Of a stretch of 9,117 bases of DNA, positions 1-5,752 are shown in pieces. Source of the DNA: Treponema sp. (GTDB lineage Bacteria; Spirochaetota; Spirochaetia; Treponematales; Breznakiellaceae); the NCBI GenBank assembly GCA_031259345.1, contig JAIRLQ010000209.1:1-9117 (forward strand), written 5' to 3'. The stretch's first letter is position 1, and every line of letters starts with the position of its first letter. A program made the translations under genes and the position numbers. The notes below the pieces were generated by a model that searched no databases, was not told where the DNA came from, and worked only from the letters and a program-made list of their open reading frames with translations.

Positions 1-4
1 CCAT

Positions 5-59
5 AAAGCAAGAGCATTTGTCGATAACGCAAACAGGACGCCGGGCGGCTTCACCGGCG
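5..59 (+). repeat. Module A direct repeat, copy 1
   Basis: This stretch is repeated 76 bp downstream at 81-134 with only a few substitutions and one 1-base gap. It starts AAAGCAAG.GCATTTG and ends in a GC-rich imperfect hairpin of the form GCCGGGCGGCTTCACCGGC. Related copies lie in inverted orientation at 256-307 and in the same orientation at 8909-8960. It looks like a dispersed non-coding repeat unit whose function I do not recognise. Confidence 0.8.
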
Positions 60-80
60 AGGCCGCTCCTGCCCCATCAC

Positions 81-134
81 AAAGCAAGCGCATTTGCCGA
101 CAACGCAAACAATACGCCGGGCGGCTCCCCGGCG
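81..134 (+). repeat. Module A direct repeat, copy 2, with hairpin
   Basis: This is the second tandem copy of module A, 76 bp from the first. Its 3' part (115-134) can form a perfect 7-bp stem, CGCCGGG pairing with CCCGGCG around a 6-base loop. Together with the inverted copy at 256-307 (about three quarters identical over ~50 bp) it gives a nested inverted repeat around 135-255, an arrangement like a small MITE-type element. I found no convincing target-site duplication. Confidence 0.75.
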
Positions 135-140
135 GTGCGT

Positions 141-307
141 ATGGCGAAACGACGACCAGGATAATGCCATACGCAGAAAAAGTAACCCTAAGACAATAAA
201 CGTAACACAACAAATGGCGCGAAGCGCGTGAGGAGTTTCGTCCATCTAGCACCCAGCCGGGGATGCGCCCGGGCGTACTGTTTGGATTACGGGGGAAATG
301 CTTTTGC
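141..307 (+). repeat. Left arm of 167-bp inverted repeat flanking the cluster
   Basis: The reverse complement of 8909-9075 aligns to this stretch over 167 bp without a gap. I count 21 mismatches, so about 87% identity: 12 mismatches within 141-245 and 9 within 246-307. Conserved parts include GACGACCAGGATAA (about 151-164), CCCTAAGACAATAAA, the GCGC..GCGC mini-palindrome near 218-228, and CTAGCACCCAGCCGGGGA at 246-263. The arm ends in an inverted copy of module A (256-307). A minus-strand ORF of 64 codons (51-245) runs through it, but the substitution pattern argues against coding. The arm lies upstream of the kinase gene and outside its likely promoter. Confidence 0.9.
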
Positions 308-338
308 ATTGCCTTATCTCGCCACAACGCCGGTTTTT

Positions 339-347
339 TGCTATTAT
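339..347 (+). promoter_or_regulatory. Possible extended -10 promoter for the kinase-aldolase pair
   Basis: TGCTATTAT fits an extended -10 element (TGn followed by TATTAT). No good -35 hexamer lies 16-18 bp upstream. Transcription would start near 354, giving a leader of about 18 nt that contains GGGAG at 355-359 and leads to the ATG at 372. A small hairpin (AATGC-TTTT-GCATT, 297-310) lies upstream. Only one short motif supports this call. Confidence 0.4.
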
Positions 348-371
348 ACTGCCCGGGAGTGTTTAATTGCC

Positions 372-1844
372 ATGGGATATTTACTTGGATTTGATTTGGG
401 AACTTCAAGCTGCAAGGCGGTTATTTTAGATGAATCACTCAAAATCATCGCCTCCGCTGGACACGAGTATCCTACTTTTATGGTAAGCAGCGGCGGGGCA
501 GAGCAGCCTTCAAGCCAGTGGTGGGAGAGTTTCTGCGTGTCTGTCAAAGAATGTATCGCCAAGGCGGGGATTAGCGCGTCGTGGATAGACGCGGTGGGCA
601 TTGACACCATGAGCAGCGTGGTGCTTCCGGTGAATAAATCAGGCAAAGCCCTGCGGAACGGTCTTCTCTGGATGGATAGAAGGGCCAAAAGCCAGTCGGA
701 GGCGGTAGAGCGCATAGCGGGCCCGCGGCTTTTTGATATTACCTGCAACAAGGCCGACCCTTCTGATATTGCGCCCAAGATTCTCTGGATAAAAGAAAAC
801 GAACCGGATATTTATAGGCAAACCTGGAAATTCTTTCACGCCAACGGGTATCTGGTCTATATGCTGACCGGCGTTCATTCCCAGGATGATACCGAAAACG
901 GCCTTTCGCTTCTTGCGGATACAAAAACGGGCAAATGGTCGGACGAACTGATTCGGGATTTTGGGATTGAAAAGGACAAACTGCCCGACATCTATAAAAG
1001 CACCGATATAGCCGGCAGGGTTTCGGCCCGGGCCGCCGCGGCGTGCGGCCTTGTCCAAGGCACTCCGGTTATCGCCGGGGCTATGGATGTAGTCGCCTCG
1101 GCCCTGGGAACCGGCGCTATCCACGAAGGGGATCTGTATGTGGCAGGCGGAACGGTCATTGCCCTGGGCCTGGTCCGGGATTCGCCTGAGGCCCATCCCT
1201 TGTTCCATACGCATAACCACATACGGCCCGGGGCGTATTTAAGCGTGGCGGCGGTTGATTTCGGCGGGGGAACCATGCGTTGGTTCAGGAATACCCTGGG
1301 GTTAAAGGATTACAAAAAGATTGACGAAATGGCTGCCCTTGCCCCGCCGGGGAATGACGGCCTTATCTTTCTTCCTTACATGGTAGGCCAGCGCTGCCCG
1401 CTTTATAACGACAACACAACCGGCGTTGTTTTTGGCATGAAGCCGTCTCACAATATGAATTCCCTTACCAGGATGTTTATGGAAGGCACCGCTTATGCCA
1501 TGCGCAATATAATGGAGCTTTTCCGCGGATCCGGTACAGTCCCGGTAAACGCAATCATGACAGGCGGGGTTTCCAATTCCCCTGTCTGGTCCCAGATTGT
1601 ATCTGATGTTTTGGAGCTGCCCATTGAAGTTCCCGACTGCCGGGATGTCGCCTGCGTGGGGATTGCCGCCGCGGCCGGCGTGGCGGTGGGTATGTTCAAT
1701 AATTTTGAAGACGCCCTGATTGGAAAAATCAGGCGAAAAAAATACACGCCCAATGAAGATACTTTTAAAGTATACCAAAGGGGTTTTGATATCTTTAAAA
1801 AGGTTCTGGAAAAAAATCTGTCCCTTTATGACTATGCCGGGTAA
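372..1844 (+). CDS. FGGY-family carbohydrate kinase (xylulokinase-like)
   Basis: This 490-residue protein should transfer the ATP gamma-phosphate to a sugar, most likely a ketose, in the cytoplasm. Visible landmarks are the N-terminal phosphate-binding motif GFDLGTSSCKA (6-16), AGAMD ending in the likely catalytic base Asp239, a glycine-rich adenosine/phosphate motif AGGTVIALG (258-266), and the C-terminal nucleotide motif TGGVSNSPVWSQIVSD (397-412). The two FGGY domains cover roughly 3-245 and 255-440, and the length is normal for the family. The reading frame stays open back to a GTG at 228, but that extension runs through the repeat arm. The kinase fold begins right at MGYLLGFDLG, so ATG 372 is chosen; GGGAG at 355-359 is a rather distant ribosome site. 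The aldolase gene follows after 24 bp. Xylulokinase is the nearest familiar type, but the motifs do not fix the substrate, and ribulo-, fuculo- or rhamnulokinase-like activity is possible. Confidence 0.9.
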   Translation: MGYLLGFDLGTSSCKAVILDESLKIIASAGHEYPTFMVSSGGAEQPSSQWWESFCVSVKECIAKAGISASWIDAVGIDTMSSVVLPVNKSGKALRNGLLWMDRRAKSQSEAVERIAGPRLFDITCNKADPSDIAPKILWIKENEPDIYRQTWKFFHANGYLVYMLTGVHSQDDTENGLSLLADTKTGKWSDELIRDFGIEKDKLPDIYKSTDIAGRVSARAAAACGLVQGTPVIAGAMDVVASALGTGAIHEGDLYVAGGTVIALGLVRDSPEAHPLFHTHNHIRPGAYLSVAAVDFGGGTMRWFRNTLGLKDYKKIDEMAALAPPGNDGLIFLPYMVGQRCPLYNDNTTGVVFGMKPSHNMNSLTRMFMEGTAYAMRNIMELFRGSGTVPVNAIMTGGVSNSPVWSQIVSDVLELPIEVPDCRDVACVGIAAAAGVAVGMFNNFEDALIGKIRRKKYTPNEDTFKVYQRGFDIFKKVLEKNLSLYDYAG

Positions 1845-1868
1845 AAAAATACCGGAAAGGAGTTTTCT

Positions 1869-2729
1869 ATGCCGCTGGTTACTAGCGAAAAAATGCTGCT
1901 TAAGGCCCGGGAAGGATGCTGGGCCCTGGGCGCCTTTAATGCTGAAAACATGGAAATGATACAGGCCATCATTAAGGCCGCGGAAGAACTTAATGCGCCT
2001 GTTATCATACAAACAACCCCGGGGACTCTTAAATACGGGAGCCTCGATCTGTACCTCGCCAATGTTTCCGCCTTGGCAAAAAACAGCCCTGTCCCTGTGG
2101 CCATTCACCTGGATCACGGTGATACCTTTGCCCTGGCAGCCCAAGCCCTCCGCAAGGGATATACATCCATAATGATAGACGGATCCAAATATCCTCTGGA
2201 CGAAAATATCTCCCTCACCGAATCGGTGGTTAAATTCTGCAAACCCTGCAATGTCCCTGTTGAAGGCGAATTGGGCAAGGTTGGCGGCAAAGAAGACGGC
2301 ATGTCTAGTGACGGGGCCGGTTATACGGATCCCGCGGAGGCGGCGCTCTTTGTCGAAAAAACAGGAGTTTCCTCCCTTGCCGTGGGAGTCGGCACTGCCC
2401 ACGGGGTTTATGCAAAAACGCCGGTTCTTAAAGTGGAACTTATCTGCGTTCTAAAAAACACCGTCAGTATTCCCCTGGTACTCCACGGCGCGTCCGGGTT
2501 GAGCGATGATGTAGTAAAGGACTGTATACGCCGGGGAATCTGCAAGGTCAATTTCGCCACGGAACTGCGGATAGCCTATACCGAAGCGGTAAAAGACTGG
2601 TTAAGCAAAAATCCTTCGACAATAGATCCCAAAAAATTCGGGAATGCAGCCCGGGAGGCGGTCTCGAAAAAAGTTATGGAACGGATGAAAATATGCGGCT
2701 GTGACGGCAAGGCCCCTCTGGTTCTGTAA
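1869..2729 (+). CDS. Class II (zinc) ketose-phosphate/bisphosphate aldolase, FBA/GatY-KbaY type
   Basis: This 286-residue cytoplasmic enzyme should reversibly cleave a ketose phosphate into dihydroxyacetone phosphate and an aldehyde. Family hallmarks are AIHLDHG (78-84), with catalytic Asp82 and zinc ligand His83; VEGELG (131-136); GTAHG with zinc ligand His178; LHGASG with zinc ligand His206 and a DHAP-phosphate glycine loop; and KVNFATEL (226-233), which also holds the DHAP phosphate. The length matches the short tagatose-bisphosphate aldolases GatY/KbaY (about 284 residues) better than the ~359-residue E. coli FbaA. The start is clear: AAAGGAG at 1856-1862 lies 6 nt before ATG 1869. It is probably co-transcribed with the kinase. 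No second sugar-phosphate kinase is in the window, so the natural substrate may be a ketose monophosphate or a bisphosphate completed by an unlinked gene. The class is secure; fructose versus tagatose or another sugar is not. Confidence 0.93.
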   Translation: MPLVTSEKMLLKAREGCWALGAFNAENMEMIQAIIKAAEELNAPVIIQTTPGTLKYGSLDLYLANVSALAKNSPVPVAIHLDHGDTFALAAQALRKGYTSIMIDGSKYPLDENISLTESVVKFCKPCNVPVEGELGKVGGKEDGMSSDGAGYTDPAEAALFVEKTGVSSLAVGVGTAHGVYAKTPVLKVELICVLKNTVSIPLVLHGASGLSDDVVKDCIRRGICKVNFATELRIAYTEAVKDWLSKNPSTIDPKKFGNAAREAVSKKVMERMKICGCDGKAPLVL

Positions 2730-2768
2730 ACAACTCATGCCGGCGCGTCAATCCATACTTCTATGAAT

Positions 2769-2785
2769 AGCGCGCACAGCGCGTT
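2769..2785 (+). promoter_or_regulatory. GC-rich inverted repeat overlapping the -35 box
   Basis: CGCGC-ACA-GCGCG forms a perfect 5-bp stem with a 3-base loop. It extends to 7 bp if the flanking AG and TT pair (one G-T, one A-T). It lies between the aldolase and the binding-protein gene and its last two bases are the TT of the TTGACA box. It has no T-tract, so it is not a standard intrinsic terminator. It could be an operator half-site pair or a weak attenuating structure; function is inferred only from position. Confidence 0.45.
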
Positions 2786-2811
2786 GACAGTTTATTTCCC
2801 TCCATTATAAA
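2784..2811 (+). promoter_or_regulatory. Near-consensus sigma70-type promoter for the transporter operon
   Basis: TTGACA (2784-2789) and TATAAA (2806-2811) are separated by 16 bp, a full -35 consensus with a one-mismatch -10. Transcription should start around 2817-2820, whereas the next gene's GTG codon is at 2820. The predicted 5' leader is therefore 0-3 nt. No terminator is visible after the aldolase stop at 2729, so some readthrough from the kinase-aldolase unit is also possible. Confidence 0.75.
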
Positions 2812-2819
2812 CTACAACC

Positions 2820-4649
2820 GTGAAAAAAGGTAGGATAACTTGGGGCGGGATTGTTTTTTTCGCCTGTTTTTTAATCATTGTTTCCTGCGCAAGGACGCCG
2901 GAATATTCCCGGGAAGAGCTTGAAAAGCTTAAGGTCGAGGGGATAGCCGAGCTGTTGGCAAAAACCCAAAGCAAACCCTGGAAGGGTGAAGACTTTGTTC
3001 CCGGCCGCCCGGGCGGCACCTGGAGTTCAGGCATCACCGCAGAACCAAAAAGTTTTAACCTCCTCATTGCCGAACGGGATGCCGAAACCCTCGCCATTGT
3101 TGGAAGCCTCCACGAGTACCTTCTGAGTTACGATCCCGTAAACCGCAGGTGGGAGCCAAAATGCGCCTTTCCCGAAATTGTTGTGGACGAGGAAAAGGGG
3201 ACGCTAAAGGTAATTTATACCCTTAGGGACAATCTTTACTGGAGCTATTATAATTCTGATAAAAAAATTCCTGTTACAAGCGATGATGTGGTTTTCTGGT
3301 ATAACGAGATAGAAGGAGACCAGGCATTTCACAGCTCTGCCTACAACAGCCAGTTTATTACCCTTGCGAATGGGGAAAGCGCCCATGTGGATATAGAAAA
3401 AATTGACGAAAAGCGTTTTTCGTTTAATTTCCCCCGCATAGACGCGAACCCCCTTTTGTCAACAAACTGCCGGTTCGGGCCTTCTTTTATTTATGCCAAG
3501 GCCAAAGAAGAAGGCGGGGTTCAGAAAGTGCTGGATCTTTTCAGCATTGCTTCGGATCCAAAAGAAATTCCTTCCATGGGGCAATGGTTTATTACAGAAT
3601 ATGTTCCGGGTTTAAGGCTGGTATTCCACCGAAACCCCGACTACTGGGAAAAAGACAGCGCGGGAACCAGCCTGCCGTATATAGAAAAAAATATTGTCCA
3701 GATACTTCCCGATAAGGGCACTCAATTTCTTGTATTCAAAGAAGGCGGCGTTGAAGCTTACGGGGCCCTCCCCGAAGATCTTGATGATTTGATTAATAAT
3801 AATAAAGGTAATTATTCGGTTTTTAACGACGAAGGTTCCCTTGGCGCCGCCCTCTGGAGCTTTAACCAAAACCCTAAAATGAAAGATGCTCCCTGGTACG
3901 AATGGTTTATCCAAAAAGAATTCCGCCAGGCCATGAGTTCCATTTTAAACCGGGACAGAATTATTACCCAGGTTTACCGCGGCCTTGCAGAGCCAAAGTT
4001 TGATTTTTTCGCTTCTGCAAATCCTTATTATAATCCTGATATTAAACTAAAATATGTTTATAATCCGGAAACCGCCATAGACATTTTGGCATCCATAGGC
4101 ATTAAACAGGATAATGCGGGAATTATGCGGGACGAAAAAGGGCAGGCAATTGAATTTGACCTTTCCATTCCCGCCGATGCTACAACTTATTCGGATACCG
4201 CGTCCATTTTAATGGACGAAGCCGCAAAAATCGGAATAAAAATAAATATCAGGGCTACGGATTTTCAGAAACTTGTAAATCAGTTAAGCGGTACCTACGA
4301 CTGGTCTTCCATCTTTATCGGACTGGGAATCAATTTCTGGCCTACCCAGGGTTCCAATGTATGGCCTTCAAGCGGAAACCTCCATCTGTGGCACCCGCTG
4401 CAGGAAAAACCCGCTACCGAATGGGAAGCCCGGGTCGATGAGCTTTATAACGAGGGCAGTTTTACCATAGACCGGGAAAACGCCCAAAAGATTTGGGATG
4501 AATATCAAAGCATTATTCTTGAACAATGCCCCGTCATCTATCTAATGAGGCCCAGAAGTTTCTACGCCATTCTGAACCGCTGGGATTTAACAAATTTTTA
4601 TTACGATAACCTTAAAGCGGCTTTGACTTCATATTTATTTTTAAAGTAA
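2820..4649 (+). CDS. ABC transporter substrate-binding lipoprotein, SBP family 5 (Opp/Dpp-type)
   Basis: This 609-residue protein should be anchored outside the cytoplasmic membrane by a lipid and deliver a solute to the permease encoded just downstream. The N-terminus is a lipoprotein signal: charged MKKGR, a hydrophobic stretch to about 21, and the lipobox IVSC with Cys23 as lipidation site. A polar linker follows, then the family 5 fold with PVTSDDVVFWYN (151-162), the GLRLVFHRNPDYW segment (264-276) and a helix typical of the family, EFRQAMSSILNRDR (367-380). It is larger than most dipeptide-binding proteins, as often seen in members that take oligosaccharides. The GTG start gives the proper charged signal-peptide n-region, and no later start would. 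There is no Shine-Dalgarno sequence upstream, and the promoter sits immediately before the codon, consistent with leaderless translation. Peptide versus sugar substrate is undecided; the kinase and aldolase neighbours favour a sugar. Confidence 0.92.
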   Translation: MKKGRITWGGIVFFACFLIIVSCARTPEYSREELEKLKVEGIAELLAKTQSKPWKGEDFVPGRPGGTWSSGITAEPKSFNLLIAERDAETLAIVGSLHEYLLSYDPVNRRWEPKCAFPEIVVDEEKGTLKVIYTLRDNLYWSYYNSDKKIPVTSDDVVFWYNEIEGDQAFHSSAYNSQFITLANGESAHVDIEKIDEKRFSFNFPRIDANPLLSTNCRFGPSFIYAKAKEEGGVQKVLDLFSIASDPKEIPSMGQWFITEYVPGLRLVFHRNPDYWEKDSAGTSLPYIEKNIVQILPDKGTQFLVFKEGGVEAYGALPEDLDDLINNNKGNYSVFNDEGSLGAALWSFNQNPKMKDAPWYEWFIQKEFRQAMSSILNRDRIITQVYRGLAEPKFDFFASANPYYNPDIKLKYVYNPETAIDILASIGIKQDNAGIMRDEKGQAIEFDLSIPADATTYSDTASILMDEAAKIGIKINIRATDFQKLVNQLSGTYDWSSIFIGLGINFWPTQGSNVWPSSGNLHLWHPLQEKPATEWEARVDELYNEGSFTIDRENAQKIWDEYQSIILEQCPVIYLMRPRSFYAILNRWDLTNFYYDNLKAALTSYLFLK

Positions 4650-4665
4650 AGGGGATAAAAGCAAA

Positions 4666-5751
4666 ATGCAGATACAGCGCATTCTTTCGCCTTTTTACGT
4701 ATTTAAAAAGAAACTGCCCATGGCGTCTTACATTTTAGGCCGCTTTGTTACCATGATGATCATGCTCTTTCTTTTGGGCTTTGCCGTGTTCGGCCTTATG
4801 GAACTGGCGCCGGGGGACATCGTAAACCAGATAATGCTTCAACAGCTTATGAGCAGCGCCGAAGGAAGGGCCGGGGCAAACATAAGCTCAAATTCCCAGG
4901 ACTATTCAGAAGAGCAGGCGGCGGCCCGGCGGTCGGAACTTGGGCTGGACAAGCCCTTTTATATACAATATTTCAGATGGCTCAAACAGGTTGTTTTCCA
5001 CCGGGATCTTGGGGTCAGTTTAATTTCACAGGCTCCTGTTTCTTTTTTAATTTCTTCAAGGCTGTTCAATTCGGTTCTTCTTAATATTATTTCTTTGGCG
5101 CTTATAACGTTTTTTTCATTTTTATTGGGGGTTTATTTTTCTACCAAGGCGGGGACGCCCGCCGACCTGGCGGTAACATTTTTTGCCCTTGCCCTCCACG
5201 CATTTCCGGGCATACTTATGCTTATCCTTTTGCAGCTTTTCGCGTCCGTTACCGGCCTTTTTCCGGTTACCGCGTATCCAAGGTTTCCCTTCTCCGATTC
5301 CCCGGTGCGTTTTGTTTTTTCCTATGCCTACCATGTATTTCTTCCCCTTTTGGCCGCGTTTCTGGGCGGCATAGGCGGCTCCCTGCGCATGATTAGGGCT
5401 ACCATGCTGGATCAGTTGGGGCAGCCATACATAACCAGCCTGCGTTCCAGGGGCATTTCTGAATGGCGCGTTTATTTTAACCATGCATTCCGCAATACCC
5501 TTAACCCGTATATTACCGGAAGCGCAAATATGCTGGCAGGTCTTTTTTCAGGTTCCCTGATTCTGGAAATTATTTTTGCTTATCCCGGCATAGGGCGGCT
5601 TATGTACGAAGCGGTAATACAGGAAGACATAAACCTTGTACTTAGCAATGTTATGTTTATTTCTTTTTTGGTCCTTCTTGGAATGCTTATAAGCGATATT
5701 TGCCTGGCAATGGTTGATCCAAGAATCAGATACGGGAGTCAAAGAAGCTGA
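4666..5751 (+). CDS. ABC transporter permease, DppB/OppB type
   Basis: This 361-residue integral membrane protein should form half of the translocation pore. About six hydrophobic segments are visible, near 23-45, 136-158, 166-194, 223-240, 288-305 and 325-349. The DppB-type pattern after the first helix is present: LMELAPGD (44-51), then RSELGLDKPFYIQYFRWL (89-106), with a somewhat long polar loop (about 62-88) between them. The cytoplasmic coupling ('EAA'-like) loop is at about 255-281, around SLRSRGISEWRVYF, and AYPGIGRLMYEAV (305-317) is characteristic of the family. AAAGGGG overlapping the preceding stop (4648-4654) lies 11 nt before ATG 4666. A later in-frame ATG (Met19, at MASYILGRF) matches the usual family start but has no ribosome site. 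The gene begins 16 bp after the binding-protein gene, and 1 bp separates its stop from the next start. Confidence 0.93.
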   Translation: MQIQRILSPFYVFKKKLPMASYILGRFVTMMIMLFLLGFAVFGLMELAPGDIVNQIMLQQLMSSAEGRAGANISSNSQDYSEEQAAARRSELGLDKPFYIQYFRWLKQVVFHRDLGVSLISQAPVSFLISSRLFNSVLLNIISLALITFFSFLLGVYFSTKAGTPADLAVTFFALALHAFPGILMLILLQLFASVTGLFPVTAYPRFPFSDSPVRFVFSYAYHVFLPLLAAFLGGIGGSLRMIRATMLDQLGQPYITSLRSRGISEWRVYFNHAFRNTLNPYITGSANMLAGLFSGSLILEIIFAYPGIGRLMYEAVIQEDINLVLSNVMFISFLVLLGMLISDICLAMVDPRIRYGSQRS

Positions 5752-5752
5752 C

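Noticed and set aside
51..245. Minus-strand 64-codon ORF with a hydrophobic stretch
   Set aside because: It runs through the repeat modules, and in the shared part the two genomic copies differ equally at all three codon positions, so it is better explained as a repeat than a gene.
331..341. CGGTTTTTTGC as an intrinsic terminator tail
   Set aside because: No stable hairpin directly precedes the T-run, and the region reads better as a promoter leader.
228..371. N-terminal extension of the kinase from a GTG at 228
   Set aside because: The added 48 residues lie largely within the repeat arm, have no family counterpart, and the kinase fold begins exactly at MGYLLGFDLG from ATG 372.
1302..2402. 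Long minus-strand ORF (366 codons) opposite the kinase and aldolase
   Set aside because: It spans the antisense of two well-supported genes and their spacer, with no recognisable domain; it is a shadow of codon bias.
2731..2815. A degenerate third copy of the repeat core between aldolase and binding protein
   Set aside because: Only a GCGC-type palindrome and a few bases (AGTTT) resemble the core, which is within what chance and GC-rich hairpins would give.
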